Positions 1-7,945 of a stretch of DNA of 37,299 nucleotides are shown here, one piece after another. Source of the DNA: a virus; IMG/VR virus record IMGVR_UViG_3300020465_000045, positions 1 through 37,299 of that record; one strand, 5' to 3'. Below the pieces are notes generated by a model, which was not told where the DNA came from, did no database searches, and saw only the letters and a program-made list of their open reading frames with translations. Numbering within the stretch: the stretch's first letter is position 1; every line of letters begins with the position of its first letter. The position numbers and the translations under genes were made by a program.

Positions 1-1
1 A

Positions 2-781
2 GAACCCTTACAAAAAAGTGCTGGACTTTCTGTTTATGAAAAACCAATAAAGGATCACACATACTTTATTACTGCTGATGTAGCAAGAGGAACAAAAAAT
101 GACTCTAGTGCTTTTATTTGTTTTGATGTTACTACGGTACCATATAAAATTGTTGCAGTATTTAAAGACAACGAAATTAAACCTCTTTTATTTCCACAAA
201 AAATTAATCAAGTTGCACGAGCATATAATCATGCATATGTATTAACAGAAGTTAATGATATAGGACAACAAGTTGCTGATACTTTACATTTCGAATTAGA
301 ATATGATAATCTTGTTATGTGTTATATGCGTGGACGAGCAGGACAAATTATGGGTGGGGGTTTCTCAGGTACTAAAGGACAATTAGGAGTTAGAACAACA
401 AAGGCAGTTAAAAAAATTGGTTGTTCTAATATGAAACAAGTTATAGAAAACGATAAAATTATTGTACAAGACTTTGAGATAATAAATGAGTTATCAACAT
501 TTATTATAAAAGGAAATCAGTTTGAAGCTGAACAAGGTGCCAACGATGACTTAGTTATGTGTATAGTATTAATGTCGTGGGCAATGGATCAAAAATATTT
601 TAAAGAATTAACGGATGTTAATATAAGAGCAAACATGTTAAAGGAACAACAAAAACAAATTGACAATGAAATGACACCTTTTGGATTTGTAGATGATGGT
701 GTAAATGATCCGAATGATATAGATGAGTATGGTACTAAATGGTCACCAGTGAAGATTCGAGATTATGAATCAGATTGGTAA
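2..781 (+). CDS. 17: Terminase large subunit, C-terminal nuclease part (gp17-like, 5' end outside window)
   Basis: This is the C-terminal 259 residues of the large terminase, the motor that packages phage DNA into proheads and cuts the concatemer. The reading frame is open from the window edge. What remains is the RNase H-like nuclease domain. The first acidic motif is seen in ITADVARGTKNDS near visible residue 25, the second in the TEVNDIG stretch near 80, and the third in the late GANDDLVM segment near 180, matching the T4 gp17 nuclease layout. The ATPase half lies to the left of the window. The next + strand gene is the tail sheath, as in T4 (17-18-19-20), although an antisense HNH-like gene interrupts the gap. 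The family call is secure; only the missing N-terminus limits it. Confidence 0.95.
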   Translation, partial: EPLQKSAGLSVYEKPIKDHTYFITADVARGTKNDSSAFICFDVTTVPYKIVAVFKDNEIKPLLFPQKINQVARAYNHAYVLTEVNDIGQQVADTLHFELEYDNLVMCYMRGRAGQIMGGGFSGTKGQLGVRTTKAVKKIGCSNMKQVIENDKIIVQDFEIINELSTFIIKGNQFEAEQGANDDLVMCIVLMSWAMDQKYFKELTDVNIRANMLKEQQKQIDNEMTPFGFVDDGVNDPNDIDEYGTKWSPVKIRDYESDW

Positions 782-789
782 AATAACCC

Positions 790-819
790 TTGACATATAC
801 TACTTAAATGGTGTATATT
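790..819 (+). promoter_or_regulatory. Sigma70-type early promoter with spacer dyad (promoter A)
   Basis: TTGACA at 790-795 and TATATT at 814-819 are 18 bp apart. The -35 box sits in the extended context TAACCCTTGACA, shared with the promoters at 12494 and 25483. ATATAC (795-800) and GTATAT (813-818) form a dyad centred in the spacer. Odd point: the start site would lie near 826, so the transcript runs antisense through the HNH-like gene before reaching the tail sheath. Confidence 0.6.
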
Positions 820-822
820 TTC

Positions 823-1122
823 TTAAAGTAATTCAATTAGATCATTATCTAATTTGATCCAACAGTTATGACAGAGGATTTTAGAAGTCTCTATTAGTTT
901 TAGAATATCTTCTCTGCTTTCTGTATTGATACCCGTGATTTTAGATTTTTTACGGATATCTGCATCATGAGGATGAAACTTTAGACATATAGTCTCAGAC
1001 TCACCACATTGTTGACAAGAGGAGGTATCAAGATGTTTATTAACCCAAGAAACTCGTTTAGAGTAGTTTCTTCGAGCAACTTTCTTAATAGTTTCTTTAT
1101 ATTTCTGATAATGTGTCTGCAT
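823..1122 (-). CDS. Small HNH-like / zinc-ribbon protein, possibly a degenerate homing endonuclease
   Basis: This is a 99-residue protein and the only convincing minus-strand gene in the window. Two CxxC pairs (C36/C39 and C84/C87) flank a histidine-rich FHPHD segment (H50, H52). This is the spacing of small phage HNH proteins, in which a zinc ribbon holds the beta-beta-alpha-metal fold. In the usual C-terminal motif (CxNCHxxxH) the histidine after the second CxxC is conserved; here that position is W88 and no second histidine follows. Nuclease activity may therefore be lost, or the protein may only bind DNA. The N-terminal 30 residues are very basic. The gene lies between the terminase and tail sheath genes, where T4 has no gene, and is antisense to both, which fits a mobile insertion. 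A perfect late box is 6 bp from the start codon. Confidence 0.6.
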   Translation of the reverse strand: MQTHYQKYKETIKKVARRNYSKRVSWVNKHLDTSSCQQCGESETICLKFHPHDADIRKKSKITGINTESREDILKLIETSKILCHNCWIKLDNDLIELL

Positions 1123-1127
1123 ATGAA

Positions 1128-1135
1128 TATTTATA
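1128..1135 (-). promoter_or_regulatory. T4-type late promoter, minus strand (TATAAATA)
   Basis: A perfect TATAAATA on the minus strand lies just upstream of the HNH-like gene. With T4 geometry, where the start falls about 6 nt after the box, transcription would begin at or next to the ATG (1122), giving an essentially leaderless mRNA. Confidence 0.5.
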
Positions 1136-1178
1136 TATACTATAGCATATAAAAATAGGATGTAGAAATATATGTTTC

Positions 1179-1186
1179 TATAAATA
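1179..1186 (+). promoter_or_regulatory. T4-type late promoter of the tail sheath gene
   Basis: TATAAATA is a perfect match to the late promoter recognised by gp55-RNA polymerase in T4. It lies about 70 bp before the tail sheath start. The 60-70 nt leader is extremely AT-rich and ends in a good Shine-Dalgarno, AAGGAGAA. Confidence 0.7.
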
Positions 1187-1256
1187 CATGTATAAAAAGA
1201 ATTATTATTCGAATAATATTAAATATTTAATAAGATATTAAATAAGGAGAACAACG

Positions 1257-3257
1257 ATGCCATTTTTAGTTTCGCCTGGTGTACAGGTAAATGAAACCGA
1301 TTTAACGAATGTCGTTCCAGCAGTTGCAACATCTATTGGTGCAATCGCAGGTGCATTCGCAAAAGGCCCTGTTTCCAGCGTGACAACGATAACTTCCGAA
1401 GAAGACTTAGTAAAAACTTTCGGAAAACCAAATGCGAACAATTACGAAAACTGGTTTTGTGCTGCAAACTTCTTGCAATACGGAAACTCTTTAAGAGTTG
1501 TTAGAGCGGAAAGTGCAATCGTTAACGCAGGTGCAAACAGTGGTATATTAATTAGAGACGATGACCATTATTCAACATCGTTCTCAACAGGACAAGGCTC
1601 TCACGGTGAGTGGGCAGCTAGATCAGCAGGAACATGGGGAAATTCAATAGGAGTTTCTATCTGTGCTACTGCAACAGCATTTGAACAAGTATTATCTTCA
1701 GGCAACTTAACAGTTGGCGAAGACGCAGTTGGTGCTACAACAATTGCAGTTGATGACGCAGATTTATCAAACAACGCAATTAATGTTGGTGACATGATTT
1801 CTTTCTTTACAGATAGTGCTGGAACAACACCAGTTACTGGCGAGACAGGAAACGAATACGAAGTAACTGCAATATCAACAGATAATTTAACAATCAGACA
1901 AAAAGATAACCCAAATGGTGGTGGTGTACAAAACATTATACCTGATAACTCATACATCAAAAGAAAGTGGAGATTTCACGACCTTTTCGATAAAGCGCCA
2001 GGAACATCAACATGGGCCACTCAAAATTCAAGAGGTGGTGGAGATGAAATGCATGTAGTAGTTTATGATACTACTGGTGACATTACAGGGTTTGATGACG
2101 GAGTTGCTGGTAACAGAACAAAAGCAGTTATCGAAACTTTTGGATTTATGTCAAAAAACTCAAGTGCTAAAACACCTCAAGGTAATTCAAACTATTACCC
2201 AGATGTTATTTTTTCTCAATCAGCAAACATATATTGGACAGACCATATAAGTGCTGGTTCAAATTGGGGAACAGACACAACTTCAACATACACAGCTGTG
2301 GATGCACCAGTTGTTGATAATTTAACAGGTGGAACAGATGATTACTCTTTAACAAATGGAGAGATATCAATTGCATATAATAAATTTGACGATTCAGAAA
2401 TCAATGATGTTAACTTAATCATTGGTGGATCATCTTCAATTGCAGCTGATACTCAAGCAAACTATGATACACATGGTACTATGTTAATTACTCTTGCAGA
2501 AGCGAGATTAGATGCTATTGCATTTATATCACCTCACAGAGCTGCAACAGTTGGAGTAGCAACTACAGCAACACAAAAAACAAATGTAGTAAATGCAGCT
2601 GCAACATTACCAAGTTCTTCTTATGCAGTTCTTGATAGTGGATACAAATACATGTATGACAAATACGCAGATGTTTACAGATGGGTACCGTTAAACGGTG
2701 ATGTTGCTGGATTATGTGCTAGAAACGATCAGATTGCAGAAGTATTCTTCTCACCCGCTGGATTTAACAGAGGTGTGATGAGAGGTGCAATTAAAGTTTC
2801 CTTTAATCCTAACCAAGCAGAAAGAGACGATCTTTATCAAGCAAGAGTTAACCCAGTAGTTAACTTTCCTGGTCAAGGTGTTACACTATTTGGTGATAAG
2901 ACTGCTTTAACAACCCCTAGTGCGTTTGATAGAATAAATGTTCGAAGATTGTTTATAGTTTTAGAAAAAGCAATCTCAACTGCTTCTAAATTTCAATTAT
3001 TCGAAGTTAATGATGCATTCACTAGAGCAAGATTTAAAAACCTTGTGGAACCATTCCTAAGAGACATTCAAGGTCGAAGAGGAATAGAAGACTTCCAAGT
3101 TGTATGTGACGGAACAAACAATACAGGCGAAGTAGTAAATAGAAACGAGTTTGTTTCTGATATCTATGTTAAACCTAATCGTTCTATTAACTTCATAACA
3201 CTAAACTTTATAGCAACTCGTTCGGGTGTTGCGTTTAGTGAAGTAGGAGGCGTGTAA
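1257..3257 (+). CDS. 18: Tail sheath protein (gp18-like)
   Basis: This 666-residue protein is close in length to T4 gp18 (659). It polymerises around the tail tube and contracts at infection. The N-terminus has the conserved sheath opening (LVSPGVQVNETDLT, then a GAIAGAFAKGP segment). The middle (about 140-400) is a Gly/Thr/Asn-rich, variable, surface-exposed region. The C-terminal 200 residues are the conserved polymerising domain, with the R-N-P-V-V-N-F-P-G-G-type loop near residue 540 and an RGIEDFQVVCDGTNN segment near the end. A strong AAGGAGAA ribosome site precedes the ATG, and a perfect TATAAATA late promoter lies upstream. It is followed after one base by the tube gene, exactly as in T4. 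Confidence 0.96.
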   Translation: MPFLVSPGVQVNETDLTNVVPAVATSIGAIAGAFAKGPVSSVTTITSEEDLVKTFGKPNANNYENWFCAANFLQYGNSLRVVRAESAIVNAGANSGILIRDDDHYSTSFSTGQGSHGEWAARSAGTWGNSIGVSICATATAFEQVLSSGNLTVGEDAVGATTIAVDDADLSNNAINVGDMISFFTDSAGTTPVTGETGNEYEVTAISTDNLTIRQKDNPNGGGVQNIIPDNSYIKRKWRFHDLFDKAPGTSTWATQNSRGGGDEMHVVVYDTTGDITGFDDGVAGNRTKAVIETFGFMSKNSSAKTPQGNSNYYPDVIFSQSANIYWTDHISAGSNWGTDTTSTYTAVDAPVVDNLTGGTDDYSLTNGEISIAYNKFDDSEINDVNLIIGGSSSIAADTQANYDTHGTMLITLAEARLDAIAFISPHRAATVGVATTATQKTNVVNAAATLPSSSYAVLDSGYKYMYDKYADVYRWVPLNGDVAGLCARNDQIAEVFFSPAGFNRGVMRGAIKVSFNPNQAERDDLYQARVNPVVNFPGQGVTLFGDKTALTTPSAFDRINVRRLFIVLEKAISTASKFQLFEVNDAFTRARFKNLVEPFLRDIQGRRGIEDFQVVCDGTNNTGEVVNRNEFVSDIYVKPNRSINFITLNFIATRSGVAFSEVGGV

Positions 3258-3258
3258 G

Positions 3259-3789
3259 ATGGCTAGTATAGATGACTTTAAAGCACAATTGGCAGGTGGC
3301 GGAGCAAGACCCAATCAGTTTAGGGTAACTATCGTACCACCAATTGGTATAGTAACAGGACTAAATGTAGCAAACTCTTCATTCCTATGTAAAGCTTCAA
3401 AACTACCAGGTCAAACACTTGGTGAAATAGAAGTACCTTTTAGAGGTAGAAAAATTTATGTAGCAGGTGATAGGGAGTTCGAAACTTGGAACAGTACATT
3501 TTTAAATGATACAGATTTTAATGTAAGAAACGCAATCGAGCGTTGGATGAATGGCATTAATGATCTAGCAGACAATACAGGTACTATTGCTTCTGGCGAT
3601 TATCAATCAGACTTAACGGTTGAACAATTAGACAGAGATGGTACTACAATTAAATCGTATATATTCAGAAATGCGTATCCGTTGACATTAGCAGACATAG
3701 AGTTAGCTTATGAATCAACTAATACCATTGAAGAGTTTGAGGTGACTTGGAGATATCAACACTTTGAAGCGAGTGGCGTTAACTTCTAA
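3259..3789 (+). CDS. 19: Tail tube protein (gp19-like)
   Basis: At 176 residues it is slightly longer than T4 gp19 (163). It forms the stacked hexameric rings of the inner tail tube through which DNA passes. Family features are the NQFRVTI strand near residue 20, the KASKLPGQTLGEIEVPFRGR stretch near 50-70 and the E-x-W-N-x-T-F-L-N-D loop, followed by a helix with W-M-N-G. The ATG comes 1 nt after the sheath stop. Its ribosome site (AGGAGG) lies inside the sheath's last codons, so the two genes are translated together at high level. A second protein with a related pattern is encoded at 11662-12240. Confidence 0.93.
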   Translation: MASIDDFKAQLAGGGARPNQFRVTIVPPIGIVTGLNVANSSFLCKASKLPGQTLGEIEVPFRGRKIYVAGDREFETWNSTFLNDTDFNVRNAIERWMNGINDLADNTGTIASGDYQSDLTVEQLDRDGTTIKSYIFRNAYPLTLADIELAYESTNTIEEFEVTWRYQHFEASGVNF

Positions 3790-3835
3790 ACACCTACTAA
3801 ATAGTAATATACAAAGTATAAGGTAGGAGTACATT

Positions 3836-5440
3836 ATGGCAGAATTATTCGGATTTAAATTCGAACGAATAAAAGATACACAACCAGAAGACAAATTTGT
3901 CCAAAAGTCGCCTGATGACGGTACAGTCGAAATATCAGGCGGTGGACATTTTGCTCAAGTCTTGGATATCGATGGTAGAGATCGAAATGATCTAGACCTC
4001 ATTCGTAGATATAGAGACATTGCCCAACAACCAGAATGTGATAGTGCGGTAGAGGATATCGTAAACGAAGCAATTGTATCTGACGAAAGAGATAAGTCAG
4101 TAGAAATAGTTTTAGATAGTCTTAAATATAGTGCAAAGATTAAAAACAGCATGAGAGCTGCTTTTGATGATGTATTATCACTATTAGATTTTGATACTAA
4201 AGGACATGACATCTTTAGAAGATGGTATGTTGATGGTAGATTATTTTATCATAAAATAATTAATTCAAAAAACCCTAAACTAGGTATTCAAGAAGTAAGA
4301 TATATTGATCCTAGAAAAATCAGAAAAGTAAAAGCAGTTCAGAAAGTACCTGGCCCACAAGGATCAGTTATTGTTAAAGATGAACAAGACTATTACCTTT
4401 ACAATGAAAAGATGTTAAAGGGTATGATGAATCAAGGTATGAGAATTGCCGATGACGCAATAACTTATGTACCATCTGGTCTGATTGACGCAAACAAAAA
4501 TCAAGTATTATCTTATTTACATAAAGCAATTAAACCTGTTAATCAATTAAGAATGATTGAAGACAGTTTAGTTATTTACAGAATATCAAGAGCACCAGAA
4601 AGAAGAATATTTTATATTGATGTTGGTAACTTACCAAAACTAAAAGCAGAACAATATTTAAAAGATGTTATGAACAGGTATAGAAATAAACTTGTTTATG
4701 ATGCGAAGACAGGTGAGATAAGAGACGATAGAAATCACATGTCAATGTTAGAAGACTTCTGGTTACCTAGAAGAGAAGGTGGAAGAGGAACAGAAATTAC
4801 TACTCTACCAGGCGGATCAAACTTAGGTGAGATAGATGACATTACATACTTCCAAAGAAAACTATACAGAAGTTTGAATGTTCCTATTTCAAGATTAGAA
4901 GCAGAACAATCATTTTCATTAGGAAGATCAACAGAGATTACTAGAGACGAATTGAAGTTTACTAAATTTATTCAAAGAATAAGAAAGAAGTTTATACCTT
5001 TATTCTTAGATATGTTGAAGACACAACTTATCTTAAAAGGTATTATCAATATTGAAGAGTGGTCTCAAATAAAAGAACATATTCAATTTGACTTCTTAAA
5101 AGACGGACACTTTGCTGAGTTAAAAGCGCAAGAGTTATTAAATGAAAGAATTAATATGTTAGGATCAGTAGAAAATTACATTGGTACTTTCTTTAGTAAA
5201 GAGTTTGTTTACAAACAAGTATTGAAAATGAATGATTATGAAATAGCAGAGATACGAAAACAAATTAATAAAGAAGCAGGAGCCGACACCGAAGATGGCG
5301 GAGTGGATGTAGGAAGTAACGATGGTATTACTAGAGTACCTTCATTCGGTGGAGAGCCAATGGTCGACCCTGTTGATCCAAATAAAGAAGTTGACACCGA
5401 TAAACAAGATGGTGCTGACGATGATATAAATAATACATAA
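3836..5440 (+). CDS. 20: Portal protein (gp20-like)
   Basis: This 534-residue protein is close to T4 gp20 (524). It forms the dodecameric portal ring at one head vertex, nucleates prohead assembly and is the docking site for the terminase and the neck. Recognisable stretches include DIVNEAIV near residue 78, FRRWYVDGR near 130, the YRISRAPERRIFYIDVGNLP core near 250 and the LGRSTEITRDE motif near 365, all typical of T4-like portals. The last 50 residues are acidic and Asp/Gly-rich. Ribosome site: TAGGAG, 8 nt before the ATG. A late-promoter box for the next gene lies inside its final codons. Confidence 0.96.
   Translation: MAELFGFKFERIKDTQPEDKFVQKSPDDGTVEISGGGHFAQVLDIDGRDRNDLDLIRRYRDIAQQPECDSAVEDIVNEAIVSDERDKSVEIVLDSLKYSAKIKNSMRAAFDDVLSLLDFDTKGHDIFRRWYVDGRLFYHKIINSKNPKLGIQEVRYIDPRKIRKVKAVQKVPGPQGSVIVKDEQDYYLYNEKMLKGMMNQGMRIADDAITYVPSGLIDANKNQVLSYLHKAIKPVNQLRMIEDSLVIYRISRAPERRIFYIDVGNLPKLKAEQYLKDVMNRYRNKLVYDAKTGEIRDDRNHMSMLEDFWLPRREGGRGTEITTLPGGSNLGEIDDITYFQRKLYRSLNVPISRLEAEQSFSLGRSTEITRDELKFTKFIQRIRKKFIPLFLDMLKTQLILKGIINIEEWSQIKEHIQFDFLKDGHFAELKAQELLNERINMLGSVENYIGTFFSKEFVYKQVLKMNDYEIAEIRKQINKEAGADTEDGGVDVGSNDGITRVPSFGGEPMVDPVDPNKEVDTDKQDGADDDINNT
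5425..5432 (+). promoter_or_regulatory. T4-type late promoter inside the end of the portal gene
   Basis: A perfect TATAAATA overlaps the portal's last codons (Asp-Asp-Ile-Asn) and lies 23 bp before the prohead core gene. This is a sensible position for a late promoter driving the prohead core, protease and downstream genes. Confidence 0.6.
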
Positions 5441-5454
5441 GATAGGAGAATATT

Positions 5455-5664
5455 ATGCCAGATAAAATAGTAGATGCAATAGCAAAGGGATCAACTCTTG
5501 ATGCTGAAGATGCATTCAAAGGTGCTATGAAAGCGAAGATTGCTGACGCAATCGAGACTAAAAAAATGGAAGTTGCAAAAGGATTAGTTAATAATCATAT
5601 AGATGCAACTCCAGCGAAAGACGAAACGCCTGCAGAAGCACCAGCAGAAACATCGAAAGAGTAG
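5455..5664 (+). CDS. 67: Prohead core protein (gp67-like)
   Basis: At 69 residues it matches T4 gp67 (80) in size, place (right after the portal) and sequence style. An N-terminal amphipathic helix reads DAIAKGSTLDAEDAFKGAMK, then K-I-A-D-A-I-E-x-K-K-M-E-V-A-K, and the tail is acidic and Ala/Pro/Glu-rich. In T4, gp67 is part of the internal core that determines head shape and is cut by the gp21 protease. The start is supported by TAGGAGAA 6 nt upstream and by the late box in the portal's last codons. The call is good although the protein is short. Confidence 0.8.
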   Translation: MPDKIVDAIAKGSTLDAEDAFKGAMKAKIADAIETKKMEVAKGLVNNHIDATPAKDETPAEAPAETSKE

Positions 5665-5670
5665 TTTAAG

Positions 5671-5919
5671 ATGAAATGGAATGACCTGTATTCATCAATC
5701 TTTGAGAAAGATGAGCATAAGAAATCTAGAGAATATAGGAAACAATCGCCAAAAATGAAGAAAGCGATTGATGATTTATTCAAAAAAATGGATTCTAAGG
5801 GGTCAAATTTCCTAAATAACTTTGAGAAGACAATAACAGATGTTGCTAAGAAACATAGAGTACCCGAAAAGAAACTCTATGATTACTTTGAAAAAGAAGC
5901 AACGCAGTTTATGAATTAA
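5671..5919 (+). CDS. Small basic helical protein in the gp68 position
   Basis: This 82-residue, highly charged (Lys/Glu/Asp-rich) and probably all-helical protein starts 7 nt after the gp67-like stop. It occupies the place of T4 gp68, another prohead core component, but it is much shorter than T4 gp68 (141) and I see no certain sequence match. The N-terminal MKWNDLYSSIFEKDEH opening recalls small marine T4-like head-module proteins. The C-terminal half carries a conserved-looking KKHRVPEKKLYDYF helix. A weak ribosome site lies in the preceding stop region. A role in the prohead core is inferred from position only. Confidence 0.6.
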   Translation: MKWNDLYSSIFEKDEHKKSREYRKQSPKMKKAIDDLFKKMDSKGSNFLNNFEKTITDVAKKHRVPEKKLYDYFEKEATQFMN

Positions 5920-5928
5920 GGAAGAACA

Positions 5929-6312
5929 ATGGCAGTAGTACTACAAACACTAAAAGATTCAGATTTCGAACATGTTGTAAAAGTTACAACAACAGGCACT
6001 AATTCAGCGGCTTCAATTGTTGACGCTTCTGCATTAGCAGGTGCAGATACAAATCCAAGACTATCAATTGTATCTTGTACATGGTCAACAAGTTCACAAA
6101 CAGACATTTTATTTGACGCAACTTCAGATGTTGTTGCATTATCACTAAACGGAACTGGTAGTATTAACGGAGGTGGTCAACATGTTCCGTCTATTGCTAA
6201 CAATGCAGGTTCAGGTGTAACAGGCGATATTCAATTAACCAATTCATCAGCCTCAGTAGGAACAATAATTTTACATTGCAGAAAGGTATCGGGTTACGAT
6301 AACATTCAATAA
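5929..6312 (+). CDS. Beta-rich structural protein, candidate head decoration protein
   Basis: This 127-residue protein is dominated by Ser, Thr, Gly, Ala, Val and Asn, with short alternating hydrophobic strands. It has no long helices, few charged residues, no signal peptide and only two Cys. That composition suits a beta-sandwich virion protein. It has no counterpart in the T4 20-67-68-21 order and sits between the prohead core genes and the protease, where T4-like phages place head components. Its stop overlaps the protease start (TAATG), so it is translated with it. A decoration or head-fibre role is inference. I do not recognise a named family. Ribosome site AAGGAAGA precedes the ATG. Confidence 0.6.
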   Translation: MAVVLQTLKDSDFEHVVKVTTTGTNSAASIVDASALAGADTNPRLSIVSCTWSTSSQTDILFDATSDVVALSLNGTGSINGGGQHVPSIANNAGSGVTGDIQLTNSSASVGTIILHCRKVSGYDNIQ

Positions 6313-6971
6313 TGCAAACAGTTAAACTAATTACAGAAGGTAACGATTTCGATTCATCTAATTTCTTAATAGAAGAAAAAAACGGAAAAAAAGATTACAA
6401 GATTAGAGGAATCTTTATGCAGTCTAACATTAAGAACAGAAATGGTAGAGTGTATCCAAGAGAAGTTTTGGTGAAAGAAGTTAAATCTTATAACAAAGAA
6501 TTTATAAACAAAAATAGAGCGTTCGGTGAACTAGGACACCCAGATGGTCCAACAGTTAACCTTGATAGAGTATCACATATGATTACATCTTTAAAACAAG
6601 ATGGTGATAACTTTATAGGTGAAGCTAAAATTATGGACACACCAATGGGTAAGATTGTAAAAAATCTTATGGACGAAGGTGCAACTCTTGGAGTTTCATC
6701 TAGAGGAATGGGATCATTAGATTCTAGAGGCGCTGCAAATTATGTAAGATCAGATTTTAAATTAGCAACAGCAGGTGATATAGTATCAGACCCATCTGCT
6801 CCAAGTGCTTTCGTTGAAGGTATTATGGAAGGCAAAGAGTGGGTTTGGGATCATGGAAGTTTAATTGAAGCACATGTTGCAGAAGCAAAAGCAAGAATAG
6901 AAGCGAAAGCAAAAGCGAGAAAAAGTATTGAAGCTAGTTTAGAGTTTGCTAAGTTTTTAAAACAGTTATAA
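6312..6971 (+). CDS. 21: Prohead protease (gp21-like)
   Basis: This 219-residue protein is the serine protease of T4-like proheads (T4 gp21, 212 residues). It cleaves the scaffold and the capsid protein during head maturation. Visible family motifs are NIKNRNGRVYP near residues 39-49, the catalytic histidine in FGELGHP (H76), NLDRVSH near 83-89, and the catalytic serine in LGVSSRGMGS (S129/S130). The Ala/Lys/Glu-rich C-terminus is probably removed by self-cleavage. A matching cleavage site (Leu-Gly-Glu) is seen in the capsid protein at residue 52. The start codon overlaps the previous stop. Confidence 0.93.
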   Translation: MQTVKLITEGNDFDSSNFLIEEKNGKKDYKIRGIFMQSNIKNRNGRVYPREVLVKEVKSYNKEFINKNRAFGELGHPDGPTVNLDRVSHMITSLKQDGDNFIGEAKIMDTPMGKIVKNLMDEGATLGVSSRGMGSLDSRGAANYVRSDFKLATAGDIVSDPSAPSAFVEGIMEGKEWVWDHGSLIEAHVAEAKARIEAKAKARKSIEASLEFAKFLKQL

Positions 6972-6982
6972 TAGGAGAAATT

Positions 6983-7918
6983 ATGAGTATTAAAGTAAAT
7001 TGGTTGATTGCACACAAACCTGTAAATCTGTTCATTAGAACAGCTAAAGCGTTTCAAGAAGCAATCAAAGATGCAACAAAAGGAAAATACGAAATCGTAA
7101 TTCACGAAAAAGAAAGTGAAGAACATTTTGAAGCTGAAACAGGTAAGTTACCTGTAACTGCGTTATCGTGCAATGACTATCAAATGTCACAAACCGAAGT
7201 TTATAAAATCGGTCAAATGCATGATGGTGTAAAAGATTTTCTAGCATTAGATTTACCATTCTTATTTGAATCACACGATCATTGTTCAAAAGCAATGGAA
7301 GGTGATCTAGGTGATGAATTAAATTTTAAATTATCTCATCATCTAAATGTACAAGGATTAGCATACACATATTCAGGTGGATACAGAAACTTTGGGTCTA
7401 ATACTAAAATTTCAAATTTGGCTGATCTACAAAACTCTAATAAAATTAAAGTTGGTGGAAACCCTGTTTGCCAAGATTACATCAAAGAACTTGGTGTAGA
7501 AACTTCAAGACAAGTTATTCAATCAAATACAGAATGGTTGGAAATGTCAGACTTGGAAGCAGAGTCAGTTGAAAATACTTACACTAGATTTCCCGAAGCT
7601 AAATATTGGTTGAACACAAACCATAACATGTTTATTACAGACATCATGGTATCAAATGATTTCTGGTCAACTTTGTCAGATGAAGATCAAGAAATCTTTA
7701 GAAAGACAGCTATTAAAGTTGCAAGACTAGAAAGAAAATGGTCTGAGGAAGATCATGAAAACTATGAGTTAGAAGCAAAGAAACATGGTAAGACTATTAC
7801 AAGAATTAGTGAAGAAGACAAAATGAAGATGAAAGAAAAAGCAATTCCTATATATGAAAAATGGGAAAAGATATTTTCAGATTCATTGATTTCTAAAGTT
7901 AAGTCATACGCAGCTTAG
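6983..7918 (+). CDS. TRAP/DctP-like solute-binding protein without signal peptide
   Basis: This 311-residue protein resembles the periplasmic substrate-binding subunit of TRAP transporters (DctP/SiaP family). Seen: an N-terminal strand-helix that starts directly at the mature-domain position (IKVNWLIAHKP, then a helix TAKAFQEAIKDATKG); DLPFLFESHDHC near residue 90; an AYTYSGGYRNFGS strand near 127; the KVGGNPVCQDYIKELG hinge near 155; a VENTYTRF loop; and HNMFITDIMVSNDFWSTLSD near 215. There is no hydrophobic leader, so it should stay in the cytoplasm or enter virions. The carboxylate-binding Arg usually found in the R-V-P-G-like segment reads Lys here, so the ligand may differ. No membrane subunits are nearby. 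It lies between the protease and scaffold genes and has a strong AGGAGAAATT ribosome site. Function unknown. Confidence 0.75.
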   Translation: MSIKVNWLIAHKPVNLFIRTAKAFQEAIKDATKGKYEIVIHEKESEEHFEAETGKLPVTALSCNDYQMSQTEVYKIGQMHDGVKDFLALDLPFLFESHDHCSKAMEGDLGDELNFKLSHHLNVQGLAYTYSGGYRNFGSNTKISNLADLQNSNKIKVGGNPVCQDYIKELGVETSRQVIQSNTEWLEMSDLEAESVENTYTRFPEAKYWLNTNHNMFITDIMVSNDFWSTLSDEDQEIFRKTAIKVARLERKWSEEDHENYELEAKKHGKTITRISEEDKMKMKEKAIPIYEKWEKIFSDSLISKVKSYAA

Positions 7919-7924
7919 AAATCT

Positions 7925-7932
7925 TATAAATA
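7925..7932 (+). promoter_or_regulatory. T4-type late promoter
   Basis: A perfect TATAAATA lies 13 bp before the ATG at 7946, in the gap after the solute-binding-protein gene. The expected start site leaves a leader of only about 8 nt, AAGGTATATT, with a minimal AAGG ribosome site. Confidence 0.6.
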
Positions 7933-7945
7933 AATAAGGTATATT

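Noticed and set aside
2065-2250. Overlapping open frame within the tail sheath gene
   Set aside because: Shadow frame with no ribosome site, inside a gene with clear family matches.
3795-3806. Palindrome TACTAAATAGTA before the portal gene, possible operator or late promoter
   Set aside because: Only four pairs, and CTAAATA lacks the TATAAATA core; plausible by chance in AT-rich sequence.
6983-7918. A complete TRAP transporter carried by the phage
   Set aside because: No DctQ or DctM membrane subunit and no signal peptide; only a binding-protein homologue is present.
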